Shown: piece after piece, positions 9,401-18,021 of the stretch
Numbering within the stretch: the first letter of the stretch is position 1
How the letters are laid out: each line of letters opens with the position of its first letter
Assembly (NCBI GenBank): GCA_020186115.1
Contig: WSYJ01000060.1
Location: 1,240,001-1,304,000 of the forward strand
DNA: 64,000 nucleotides
Direction of reading: 5' to 3'
Origin: Histomonas meleagridis
Lineage: Eukaryota > Parabasalia > Tritrichomonadida > Dientamoebidae
The notes under the pieces: generated by a model
The model's input: only the letters and a program-made list of their open reading frames with translations
What the model was told of the DNA's origin: nothing
The model's database searches: none
Program-made: the position numbers and the translations under genes

Positions 9401-11182
9401 CAACTCGAAAATCAACTTAAAACTCAAAAGAATCCATTAAATCCCGAATTGTTTAATCAAATATTACAACGAAACATTAATATTCTTTCTAAAATTAAAT
9501 CGATTTTTAATGAATATTCATTTAAATATAGTTTTAATCAACAAATATTTCAATTACTTTCCAATGAAATCATCAAAAACATTTCGAATTTTTCTATTGA
9601 TTCAATAGAATCAGAAGATAAAACATTTAATATTATATATAAAATCAATAAATCTCTTTTAAAACTTAAAGAAAATATAATCGAATTCGAAGAAATTAAT
9701 AAACCAATTTTTATACAAGTCGAAATTCTTGAAACGTTTTTAGATAATACACCATTCCTTAGGACACAAAAACAATATTCATTTAATAACTTATTATCCA
9801 AAGAAACAGGAATGAAGTTATCAGAGTTAAGTTATGAAATTGATAATTATCAATTAGTATTAAAAATATGTGAAAATTGGGGAATAGATCCATCAATATT
9901 TATGATTAAAGAAGTCATAGTATGTTATCAATGTCGAATATTTACTGAGTCACAATATATATTACAAAGTATTTCATCGAAAATCGTTTCAAATTATATC
10001 GAAAAAATTATTGATACTTTGCGTTTTCCTAACATGATCGATTTAGCTGAGTTTAACTTACCTACATTACCTATTACTGAATACTCATTAGAAATGTGTT
10101 TAGGTTTAGTTCCTTTATTATATGAATCAACTACATCACAAATCGCCGATAACAATTCTTCAAATCGAATCGCTTTGATTGATTCATTGTTGGTCACCTT
10201 TAGCTTTGAGAATAAAACTGTGTATTATTATTCGAAATTTGGGCGTTTCGAAGATGCTTTCACTGTTTGGGGAATATCTCAACAAAGTGAAGAGACATTC
10301 TTGCAAAATTTAGTGATCCCTGCACTCGAATACTCAAATTGGAACTCGTTGTGGTTAAGGATTTCAAGGTCATTGGATCTTTTTGAGAAGTTTATTTTGA
10401 ACTTTTTAACGTTCCTTGAGAACAAAAGTGCCTTTTTAATTATGTATGATGTAAGTTATAGAATTCAATATTATGAAGTCTCTGTTAAGGCATGTTTAAA
10501 GTTATATGAACAAACAGAGTCATTTGAAGCACGATCAGAGATATTTAACAAACTTAATATTTCATGTCAAAAAGCAATTCGATTTCGAAACAAAAATAAT
10601 AGAAAAGGAATTATCATATTTAAGCATAATGACTTAATGAATTTACATAATCGTGTCTCATTACAAAGTAAATTTATTGATTTCTGTATCAAAAATGGAA
10701 TTCAATATGTGCCTAAACTTGATTTAATTTTTAATGAAGAAAATCAAATGAATGTTGTCTTATTATTAATGCGATTAAAACAATTCGATTTTCTTATGGA
10801 TATGATGGTGTTCACTTCATTTACATTCGAAAAGGTTTGCGATGAATTCATTAATTCGATGTCATTAAAGGAAATTCAACAATATTTGGAATCGATTTCG
10901 AAGTTGAAGAAAACAAAAATTTATGATATCGTTGTAGTGATATTAATCGAAAGAATTGGATTAAGATTCAAAAATTATCCAAAAGAACTTGTGAAATTGA
11001 TAACTAATTATGTGAATGGAGAAAAGGTAAAAGTAAAACTGTTTTTGGAGTTCGATTTCTTGGAAGAAGCGTTTGCAGTAGCGAAAAAACATTGCAAAGA
11101 AATGTTGGGAGATATATTGGAGAAGGCAAAAGAAAGCAAAAACCAAAGTTTGGTGACAAGATGTATAAAGTTAATGAAATAA
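6473..11182 (+). CDS. giant alpha-solenoid protein, possibly spastizin (ZFYVE26)-like
   Basis: A 1569-residue, Asn/Lys/Ile-rich protein made almost wholly of helices, without signal peptide or membrane segments. A basic Arg/Ser patch (RSRRRRSSVRRR) lies near residue 575. The last 500 residues look like the TPR-like C-terminal solenoid of ZFYVE26/spastizin. They include YYSKFGRFEDAFTVW and, at the very end, KVKLFLEFDFLEEAFAVAKK followed by a helix resembling the spastizin terminus. No FYVE zinc finger is visible. In animals spastizin works with SPG11 and AP-5 in lysosome reformation. That link is tentative, and a generic vesicle-coat or scaffold solenoid is equally possible. Confidence 0.7.
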   Translation: MSFSDKFKIDECNFFRTQIVQNYILNQKDHMQLYSSPYIINLLEPLVYGPNNNNRISKWDLMSILFPVQKEKLYLNQEFYLNILKIQNHKWGKFICSKVKSKTFSKGDVNTLFKDLHILQTSQSGLFSALLPTIDSLMDLIPPTISFSILGIDFFSYKINLTPVILQSFPHELLIPSILPKFFTYMINFNDPNIVKTMQVLISCNEPYPKNSTKFQQNNYFTLVNETICKRKCFLDIIINPSMRFLNTGDINSFFKISQIFPRLQPFILLSFFEAMKEDSKRYLQIISMFTDTSDMHPITLSFFNRLINDDKIIKFLNESNSTIFQRNSIPLILVHKLYSIDPNILNEYSKLSYYIISDESKIIDFSFLYSFYSILYTIKYITSNDNAQSSTLFVDLIEKIEDQQIKENTAIDIMSLIFLQKSNGTYYCNVQKAQVIMYSISDYLDNFYFNNGNDKITYAIMQGYTDLKSSLITPLSAIIDSTIKNSYEPVLHLLRNNRKLLKIVRLIRAMKSANPDKYDDISDLPIFGLEYFFSKGFEHRIYKLPSQDFINTIRVESNKNKNNNNIDLCESPRSRRRRSSVRRRLISSIPQIQLVKLIEGVNELKQSKSNVDNNKKTQLTLPEIIKEVLKNRKIMKKPIDIIMKADLYIFINKAKDENFSFNPELIPLNYKIFSSFVNYNFVLKKILMNSNSKLPLITSIKELIIKLVEIIITSNQIDSWKMIESILGSNALNYILQYSESKNINNNLFKVMIQKYKLPGLTFLYEKINSNKCEFTTLNLTDIINLKKKKTTVFDRLLIKKLNEKRTKLETFEEIINIDESLDDITYEQVLSLLIDFFERKPLPINELDSLYFRFPNEFYEYVRKNLDSFKPKDLLKLQAFIDFSSLYDLLNYKVKTTSPNFVIIFCIKNKHYKTLVNFLTEFNLERIFGNYLTEENINNLVINCNDILLKIEDKLSTELKDKINKTRKEIEMKKQLENQLKTQKNPLNPELFNQILQRNINILSKIKSIFNEYSFKYSFNQQIFQLLSNEIIKNISNFSIDSIESEDKTFNIIYKINKSLLKLKENIIEFEEINKPIFIQVEILETFLDNTPFLRTQKQYSFNNLLSKETGMKLSELSYEIDNYQLVLKICENWGIDPSIFMIKEVIVCYQCRIFTESQYILQSISSKIVSNYIEKIIDTLRFPNMIDLAEFNLPTLPITEYSLEMCLGLVPLLYESTTSQIADNNSSNRIALIDSLLVTFSFENKTVYYYSKFGRFEDAFTVWGISQQSEETFLQNLVIPALEYSNWNSLWLRISRSLDLFEKFILNFLTFLENKSAFLIMYDVSYRIQYYEVSVKACLKLYEQTESFEARSEIFNKLNISCQKAIRFRNKNNRKGIIIFKHNDLMNLHNRVSLQSKFIDFCIKNGIQYVPKLDLIFNEENQMNVVLLLMRLKQFDFLMDMMVFTSFTFEKVCDEFINSMSLKEIQQYLESISKLKKTKIYDIVVVILIERIGLRFKNYPKELVKLITNYVNGEKVKVKLFLEFDFLEEAFAVAKKHCKEMLGDILEKAKESKNQSLVTRCIKLMK

Positions 11183-11507
11183 TTTTGTAAATATGTATAT
11201 AAAATTAAATTTTTGTTTTTAAAATATTTCGATTTCAATTCAATAATTGCAAGAAATATGAATCAACTCATTTTTATAATTATTTGATAAAACTGTTTAA
11301 ATAAAAGTTTTAGTATAGTCAAGACATTGTATTATTATACTTTTTTTTTTAATAATTAGTTTTACATTTTTATATAATATATATAATGTATTTTAACAAA
11401 TATATTACATAAATTTCATTATAAATATTTGTAGAAAACAAAATTACAAATTATATTTGAAGAAGCGCAATTTTATTCAAATTTGTTTAAAAAAATTTAT
11501 TTTAGAT
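11183..11507. other. convergent intergenic, AT-rich
   Basis: Lies between the 3' ends of two convergent genes. Contains long A/T runs and TATATAAT-like strings only. No gene seen. Confidence 0.5.
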
Positions 11508-12446
11508 CTATTCTATCAAGTTGTCATGGAGCATTGTTTTTGGCGATTCATCGGATATCAATTCAATATCGTTATTATCCTCATCCTTTTTTGCGTTGTC
11601 TATTGGTTTCATGTATAGCATTGCGATCACAATCATCAAAACGGGCAAATCCCCCAATATAAATGTTTTTATTAACATAATCAATAGATAAGCATTCCTT
11701 CTTTTTTTAACAGGAACATGCTTGATAGCAAATCTAACATAAAGCACCTTATACGGGTCTTTAAAATGGAAATATGCATTATAAACAATTCCAAAAAAGT
11801 TAAGAAATGAATTAAAAAAAAGAATGATTTTCATTTTCTTACAATATCCGGGTGTAACTATCCATTCGATATCTTTTAAAAAGACAAAAGCATATGTACA
11901 TACATATGTATATAGGAAAATTGATAAATATTCAAAAACATTTGATAAACAATAAAAAATATCATCAGGTACAAATCTTATTAAAATCCCTAATAATATT
12001 ACAACAACATATATAAAAGTGATTGCCATGATGAAAATCATAATGAAGTTTAAAGTCATCCCAAACTTAGGGTGAATTAGTTGGATGAGAAATATGGCTT
12101 GATTGCTGGTAACAATATACGTAAAAGACCTGAGAGATGAACTTAATAAAGAAAGTGATTGTACTATATTGTCATAATATGGATAGAAACAAAGAATAAA
12201 GTTAACTGTTGAATAGAAAATCCCGGGAAAAGTCAAAAAAGTCATTGTTCGGTTGGCCTTTGTTGGGTTGTTGAAAAAATTACAAGCAAACTTAGAAAAA
12301 AAATAAATTAATACAAAAGAAGAAATTCCTTGAACAAAAACAAGGGTAATTAAGAATGGACTAATCCCACAGTATTCGAATGTAGCACCGCTTACACATT
12401 TTTGGTCAAATATATAGCTCGAGAATGCGCTTTGGAAAGATACCAT
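11508..12446 (-). CDS. seven-pass membrane protein, trichomonad family, copy 1
   Basis: A 312-residue integral membrane protein with about seven hydrophobic helices. Landmarks shared with the copies at 12956 and 16543: an N-terminal extracytoplasmic cysteine motif (SGATFEYCG), a first loop NPTKANRTMTFLTFPGIFYS, an amphipathic YCKKMK before helix 6, and a last helix GDLPVLMIVIAMLYMKP followed by an acidic Asn/Asp tail and a terminal LIE. The topology recalls a receptor, but none of the DRY or NPxxY GPCR motifs is present, so function is unknown. Starts at an ATG; a CGGTT lies about 45 bases upstream in gene orientation. Confidence 0.85.
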   Translation of the reverse strand: MVSFQSAFSSYIFDQKCVSGATFEYCGISPFLITLVFVQGISSFVLIYFFSKFACNFFNNPTKANRTMTFLTFPGIFYSTVNFILCFYPYYDNIVQSLSLLSSSLRSFTYIVTSNQAIFLIQLIHPKFGMTLNFIMIFIMAITFIYVVVILLGILIRFVPDDIFYCLSNVFEYLSIFLYTYVCTYAFVFLKDIEWIVTPGYCKKMKIILFFNSFLNFFGIVYNAYFHFKDPYKVLYVRFAIKHVPVKKRRNAYLLIMLIKTFILGDLPVLMIVIAMLYMKPIDNAKKDEDNNDIELISDESPKTMLHDNLIE

Positions 12447-12955
12447 TTAAAAAAATCGTTTTTTTTTTGCATCGTTCAGGATTTTGAACAACCGTAATTG
12501 TTAATTGAAATTTATAAATTCATAACAAAACTTATATGTCATGACATTTTACTTCACACAAATTTGAAAGCATTTGCTGATATTATTGATTATAATTTGA
12601 ATGTAAATTGAATTATAAGAGACGTTTTAGGTCGAGAACATTCAGGCGATATCATATTTACATCCATGCATGGAAATATGTTGTTTTATTGAGCTCAGCA
12701 ACAACAAAAAAAAACCCCTGAAAGGCAAAAGTTTATGAAGAAAATGTTTTAAAATTTGAAAAAGTTTTTAAGTGTAAACGAGATGTTTTACGTGCAAATG
12801 TGCAATCAATTTTTTTTTGACTGTAATTGTTATTTTAGAAAGTCTTTTTGCTCAAAATGAAAAACACTAATTATAACTCTTAATGGCCAATTTCAGAAAA
12901 GTTCCAAATGATATTCAAAATATTTTTGATATTTATATAAAAATCAAATTTAATT
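12447..12955. other. intergenic between 7TM paralogues
   Basis: Contains AACCG at 12490-12494 (CGGTT for the minus-strand gene at 12446) and several oligo-A/T tracts. No open frame of note. Confidence 0.4.
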
Positions 12956-13963
12956 TTATTCTATCAAAAGGCTATGTATCATTGGTTTAGAAGGTACATC
13001 CTTTAATTCGGATTCATTATCATTATTTTGTACATTATCCTTCGGATTCATGTAAAGCATTGCAATCACAACTGTTAAGACAGGTAATTCACCCAAAATA
13101 AATGTTCTTATGAACACAGAAGAAAGATAAATTTTTCTTCTTATTTCCTTTGAGTCAATTCCCAATATAAATGCAACATATATCATTTTTACTGTTTGTC
13201 CATAACGATCATAAATGCTGAAAATAATGTGGAATAAGTTAAAGAATGAATTAGCAAAAAGTACATATTTCATTCTTTTACAATATTCTGGAGAAAGTAT
13301 CCATTCGATCTGTTCTGATACAATAAATGTATAGATACATGAATACGTGTATAACAAAATTGATAAGTTTTCAGCAACAACTGAGAATGTATGAAAAAAT
13401 GCACCATCCATAAATCCATTTATAAAGCCATATATGACTACGCATGAATGAAATACGCTGATGTACATGATAAAAATCAGTAAAAATCGAAAAATTTTTG
13501 CAATTTTTATAGAAATAAGTCGAACAAGAAATATAACTTGATTTGTAGCAACAATGTATGTAAAACATTTTAGTGACGAACTTAATAAAAATAAAGATTG
13601 AATTGCATATTCATAATAAGGATAAAAACATAAAATACAATTGACAATTGAATAAAAAATACCTGGTAGAGTTAAGAAGGTCATTGTTCGATTGGCTTTT
13701 GTTGGATTGAAGAAAAAATTACGGGCATATATAGCAAAGAAATAAATTAATATAAAAGACGAAATTATTTGAACGATAATCAGGGAAATTAGAAAAGCAT
13801 CAGATCCGCAATCTTCGAATGTAGCTCCAATTAGACATTGAGAATCATTTATATATCCAAAAGGAGTGTACAAGAAAATCATTAAAAAATCGGTTTTTTG
13901 AATGCCTTTGAGAAAAAAAAATTTACACTTCTGAAATAGGGTTAAATTTTCAAAATAATTCAT
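12956..13963 (-). CDS. seven-pass membrane protein, trichomonad family, copy 2
   Basis: A 335-residue paralogue of the neighbouring 312-residue protein in the same orientation. It has the same landmarks: CLIGATFEDCG, NPTKANRTMTFLTLPGIFYS, SPEYCKRMK, and GELPVLTVVIAMLYMNP with an Asn/Asp tail ending LLIE. It carries an extra N-terminal segment of about 25 residues (MNYFENLTLFQKCKFFF...) before the conserved cysteine region, which may be real or may reflect a downstream start at MIFLYTPFG. The arrangement points to tandem duplication. Function unknown; receptor or transporter are both open. Confidence 0.85.
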   Translation of the reverse strand: MNYFENLTLFQKCKFFFLKGIQKTDFLMIFLYTPFGYINDSQCLIGATFEDCGSDAFLISLIIVQIISSFILIYFFAIYARNFFFNPTKANRTMTFLTLPGIFYSIVNCILCFYPYYEYAIQSLFLLSSSLKCFTYIVATNQVIFLVRLISIKIAKIFRFLLIFIMYISVFHSCVVIYGFINGFMDGAFFHTFSVVAENLSILLYTYSCIYTFIVSEQIEWILSPEYCKRMKYVLFANSFFNLFHIIFSIYDRYGQTVKMIYVAFILGIDSKEIRRKIYLSSVFIRTFILGELPVLTVVIAMLYMNPKDNVQNNDNESELKDVPSKPMIHSLLIE

Positions 13964-14341
13964 TCAATCCAGATGATCAAGGGGAGTTCAATTCAAAAGG
14001 ATCATTTGGAACAGATTGTGAATCTCTGTTTGCATATCGAGAAAATCTAATATCTCATTTCTGTCATTAAATAACACAAATCACTAATATGCTCTCTGAA
14101 ACCCATGATAAGGAATATAAAAATATATGTTATTATCCATTCGGTTCGTTCTTGTTCATGATAAATCAAATTGAATATAACCGTCAATGTGAAAGTAAAG
14201 TTTTTTAATTGCATAAAAATTGTTTTGCCGGGGATAATATTATTAACGGGTTTTCCAATTTTCGGCGGGCTTTTACCATGGACGCGACCGTTTATGACGA
14301 CCGTTATGCACTGGAAATACGGTTTCTCGGGTTTGAATTGA
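13964..14341. other. intergenic with a GC-richer patch before the ankyrin gene
   Basis: The part from about 14220 to 14335 is clearly richer in GC than its surroundings. It contains AACCG (14179-14183) and two GACCG strings. A 49-codon frame from ATG 14278 (MDATVYDDRYALEIRFLGFE) runs toward the DUF3447 frame but in another phase. Promoter or broken 5' coding sequence are both possible. Confidence 0.35.
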
Positions 14342-15541
14342 TATATCCGTTATCAATATTTTCCAAAGGAACTTTGCGACTGGGAAACACTTCCATCAAT
14401 AAATCAAGCAATTTTTGGTTTGGATGAAGAAAATTTCACTAAAGCTTTAGGTTTAATAATCAGCAAATTTGATGAAACCCATCCTTTATCTTATGATTTC
14501 ATGATTATTCAAATGATATATTATTCCTTTGTAATTAAAAACAATAACATAGATTTATTTTTAAATATTATAAAAGAAATAAGAACATTTGAAATTAATA
14601 AAATCAAATCCAATGTATTTGATTTATTTGGGCAATTTCTTAATAATGAGCATACACATGAATCATATTATCTTCTTGAAGCTATGGTTGAACATAATTT
14701 TCTTGAACCACTTATCGTAAAAAACAACCAGAGTGCTTATTTTGTACATTATATGTCTAAAGAAGAATTATCAATCTATTTAAGGGAACATGATTTTGTA
14801 AATTATGAAGAACTTTCAAAGAATGAATGGGAACTTCATAAGAAATATGTTAAAGAAGGACATAATCCGAATGAAATTGCAAAAATAATTCGAAAAGATG
14901 AAATAGAAAAACTTCAAGAAATTTCATCACAAACAAATTTTAATTTTAATCAAACAATTGAGCCATCACTTTATGAAAGATGTTCATTTATTAATCAAAA
15001 GAATGTTTCATTAATTGATTATGCAGCATTTTTTTCTTCAGTTAAATGTTTTAAATATTTACTTATGAATGGAGCAAAATTAGATAATACAGGTAAATAT
15101 GCAGTTGCAGGTGGAATTGAAGAAATCATTCATTTATGTGAACAAAATCATTCAATATTTGAAGATGCTTATGAAACAGCAATAGAATTTCATCGAAACG
15201 GAATTTTTAAATATATTTATGAAAATAAATTAAAAGAAATTAATAATTTAGAAGAATTAGGAAATCTTTGTATTTTTTATCATAACTATGAAATATTCTC
15301 ATTTTTAGTTAAAGAAGGAATGAAAATCAATGATGATATTATTGATGAAGCAGCAATTATTGGAAATATTTTTTTAGTTGAATATTTTCTAAAAGATCAT
15401 ACAATTCCGCATGATATATTGGTGTTTTCAGCTGAATCAGGAAATATTGAACTTGTTGAATACGTTTTAAAACAAGAAGGAATTGATATTAATGCTAAAG
15501 ATATTTATTTGTTTTATTTAAAATTTATTTTAATAATTTGA
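14342..15541 (+). CDS. DUF3447/ankyrin protein, locus A, 5' end unclear
   Basis: Open frame of about 399 codons whose body matches trichomonad DUF3447 proteins: EPSLYERCSFINQKNVSLID, YAAFFSSVKCFKYLLMNGA, GKYAVAGGIEEIIHLCEQN, then ankyrin-like repeats ending GNIELVEYVLKQEGIDINAK. It is a close paralogue of the gene at 51107. No ATG lies in frame before the conserved start: the stretch DWETLPSINQAIFGLDEEN aligns with the first residues of the paralogue, but the frame opens only after a TGA at 14339. A frameshift from the ATG at 14278, a decayed start, or an unseen 5' exon could explain this. After GAT at 15502 the frame runs into an AT-rich spacer and stops. Confidence 0.6.
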   Translation, partial: YIRYQYFPKELCDWETLPSINQAIFGLDEENFTKALGLIISKFDETHPLSYDFMIIQMIYYSFVIKNNNIDLFLNIIKEIRTFEINKIKSNVFDLFGQFLNNEHTHESYYLLEAMVEHNFLEPLIVKNNQSAYFVHYMSKEELSIYLREHDFVNYEELSKNEWELHKKYVKEGHNPNEIAKIIRKDEIEKLQEISSQTNFNFNQTIEPSLYERCSFINQKNVSLIDYAAFFSSVKCFKYLLMNGAKLDNTGKYAVAGGIEEIIHLCEQNHSIFEDAYETAIEFHRNGIFKYIYENKLKEINNLEELGNLCIFYHNYEIFSFLVKEGMKINDDIIDEAAIIGNIFLVEYFLKDHTIPHDILVFSAESGNIELVEYVLKQEGIDINAKDIYLFYLKFILII

Positions 15542-15825
15542 TATATCAAAATAATATTTGGAAATTATTTAAATTATTTTGGACAGCACTTATGAATGCA
15601 TCTAATTACGGTCATACAGAAATAGTTAAATTACTTCTTGAACAAGAAGGAATTGATATTAATGCTGATGATATTTATTTGTTTTATTTAATATCTATTT
15701 TAATAATTTTATATTTCAAAATAATATTTGGAAATTATTTAAATTATTTTGGACAGCACTTATTTAAAACAGCACTTAAACATTTCTACCAAATATGCAA
15801 TACTATTAATACAACAAATCATTGA
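15503..15825 (+). repeat. ankyrin cassettes with conserved AT-rich spacers, locus A
   Basis: Spacer 15503-15582 (80 bp), then a 90 bp open ankyrin block at 15583-15672 (TALMNASNYGHTEIVKLLLE and so on). A second copy of the 80 bp spacer follows at 15673-15752. The motif ACAGCACTT then appears twice, at 15753 and 15769, and a short last block ends at TGA 15823-15825. The two spacers are nearly identical and share AATATTTGGAAATTATTT with those at 52.2-53.6 kb. Each spacer shifts the frame by 80 bases, so the blocks cannot be read through without removal. Confidence 0.7.
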
Positions 15826-16542
15826 TACATGTATTAACCTTTTCAACATATATATGTTATATAATTACCATCTAAAATCAATAAAAGATATGCAACTGTT
15901 AAAAAAGAATTTTCATATTATATCCTTTGCGCATTTTATGGTAATTAAATTTCCTTTAGCATATCATAATCGTAAATTTATATGTTTATGTATCCTGTTT
16001 TAAATAATATTATTAAAAATCATTCACACAAATCGCATTTAATAATAAAATATATTTATTAATTTTTTTCTTTTTCTTATTTTCCAACACCAAAATGGAA
16101 ATGCTTGTTCCTGTTTACAGTCACATGGGACTTTGGATAATTTTTAAGCCATTCCATACCAAACATATCGGATTTAAAAAATTTTTGTTTATTACTCATA
16201 ACAATTTTACATTTTAAGACTTTAATATAACTTTTATTAACAACTCTATTATGTAACATTATTTTAGAAGGACTCTTTTATTTAGTTTCATATTCATTCT
16301 TCTGAAATATTATATCGCTTCATATTAAGCATCTCAATCACATTATTACATGTAAATTATCTCAGGAAAAAAATTTTTTTTATGAAATCAAATGATCAAG
16401 TTTTTCTTTTAAGCAAAAACTTTATAAAATAAAGTATGAATCCGATCTTTATTCATATTATATATTATTTTTAACACTTTTCATGTATATATATCACCTA
16501 GAAATTTTAAATATTCTATGTGAAAAGCTCAAGATAAAACAA
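15826..16542. other. intergenic, no secure gene
   Basis: AT-rich. A 60-codon minus-strand frame at 16077-16259 starts at an ATG and ends HFHFGVGK. It has no recognisable homology, so I do not call it a gene. Nothing else stands out. Confidence 0.4.
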
Positions 16543-17481
16543 TTATTGGATTAAATTATCATATATTATTACTTTAGATGTATTTTCTGAAGACGAATCA
16601 GTTTTACTGTCACCATTTACGATGTTATCATTTGGCTTCATATATATCATTGCAATCACAACCAATAAAATAGGCAAACTTCCAAAAACAAATTTTTGCA
16701 AGAAGAAAAACAAAAAGATAAATGTTCTTCTTGTTTCAACAGACCAACCATTTAATACAAGAATAATATAAGGGAATATTATGTAATCGCCGCTATGGAA
16801 AATGTTTCTAAAAACAATGTTAAAAAAACTAAAAAGAGAATTAACAAAAATTAGAATTTTCATTTTTTTGCAATACCCTGGTGAAACTATCCATTCGACA
16901 TCTTTTGAAAAAACAAAAATATAAACACAGACAAATGTATATAATAAAATTGATAAATTTTCAATAACAAGAAGTGTGGTATAACCTGAGAAATCAAAAA
17001 GAATTACTGATATGGCCTCTAAAAAGGTAAGGATGGCATATAATGCATTAGTTATTCCAATTAGTATCAAGATAAAGTATAGCACTAATCCAAAATTAGG
17101 CGAAATAACTCGGATGAGAAATATTACTTGATTCGCAGCAACAATATATGTAAAGCATCTGAGTGAAGTGGCTAACATATAAAGTGATCGCATTGAATCT
17201 GCATAATTTGGATAGTAGCAAAAAAAAATATTGACCGTGGAATAAAAAATCCCTGGGAGAACCAATGATGCCATTTTTCGATTGGCATTCGTTGGGTTGC
17301 TGAAAAAATTATGCGCAAATTTGGCAAAAAAATAGAATAATATAAAAGAAGAAATACTTTGAGCAACAACAAGGGCAGATAAAACAGGGTTGTACCCACA
17401 GTCTTGGAATGTAGCCCCGATTAGACAGTCGGAATCATTGAAAACTTCGTTCTGGAAGAGGAAGAAAAGTTTTTCTGACAT
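16543..17481 (-). CDS. seven-pass membrane protein, trichomonad family, copy 3
   Basis: Third paralogue of the family at 11508 and 12956. It has CLIGATFQDCG, NPTNANRKMASLVLPGIFYS, SPGYCKKMK and GSLPILLVVIAMIYMKPNDN, and ends in an acidic Ser-rich tail (NLIQ at the terminus). I start at the ATG giving MSEKLFFLF (312 residues); the frame is open eight codons further up but only from a TTG. It is separated from the other two copies by the DUF3447 locus, which has apparently inserted into or been duplicated within the cluster. Function unknown. Confidence 0.82.
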   Translation of the reverse strand: MSEKLFFLFQNEVFNDSDCLIGATFQDCGYNPVLSALVVAQSISSFILFYFFAKFAHNFFSNPTNANRKMASLVLPGIFYSTVNIFFCYYPNYADSMRSLYMLATSLRCFTYIVAANQVIFLIRVISPNFGLVLYFILILIGITNALYAILTFLEAISVILFDFSGYTTLLVIENLSILLYTFVCVYIFVFSKDVEWIVSPGYCKKMKILIFVNSLFSFFNIVFRNIFHSGDYIIFPYIILVLNGWSVETRRTFIFLFFFLQKFVFGSLPILLVVIAMIYMKPNDNIVNGDSKTDSSSENTSKVIIYDNLIQ

Positions 17482-18021
17482 TAAAAAATTCAGTTTACTT
17501 CTCAAGTAAAGCTAACAAAAAGTTTGTTAAAGTTGTTTTTAGTGAATTTAAATCGTCTTTGAGCAAAAAATGAAATTTTCTTCTCAGCGTAAACTCACAA
17601 AAATCATATTTATTCGTGAAAAAATGATTGGCATGAATATAGCTTCATCAAAAACAATTGAAAACAAAAGCACATTTTGTTTTGCACAACATTTTGAAAT
17701 CTGTAATTTTAACGAACAAAATTATACCATTTGGTTTGTATTGTAGAAAGAGTTTCTTGAAAAAGTACAAAGTAATATGAATTAAACCAATATAATTATA
17801 AAATATTAAATAAAATTTATTTATTGATATAGCAGATTTTTAAATCATATTACTGAATTTTTTTAATAAATCGAATAGTATAATAGGGAAAAAATTTAAC
17901 GCGATAAATTGAGAAAAAATACCACCCATATTTATGATTTGGAAAGTTTCCATTTGTCAACAACGATAATGCTATTAAATTATTTAATGGGAAGAAGAGT
18001 ATAATCGAACGTAAGTAAATC
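17482..18021. other. intergenic, AT-rich
   Basis: Separates two minus-strand genes. No open frame, repeat or RNA gene recognised. It should contain the promoter of the 7TM copy 3 gene. Confidence 0.4.

Noticed and set aside
14209-14427. 72-codon frame starting at TTG before the DUF3447 gene
   Set aside because: Not a separate gene: non-ATG start. The ATG part is discussed as a possible 5' piece of the ankyrin gene.
15541-15825. Reading the ankyrin spacer as real protein (NNIWKLFKLFW in the downstream frame)
   Set aside because: The corresponding spacer frames at 52.8 and 52.9 kb contain stops, so the similarity is at the DNA level.
16077-16259. 60-codon minus-strand frame ending HFHFGVGK
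   Set aside because: No recognisable domain, and such lengths arise easily; kept only as a note in the intergenic entry.
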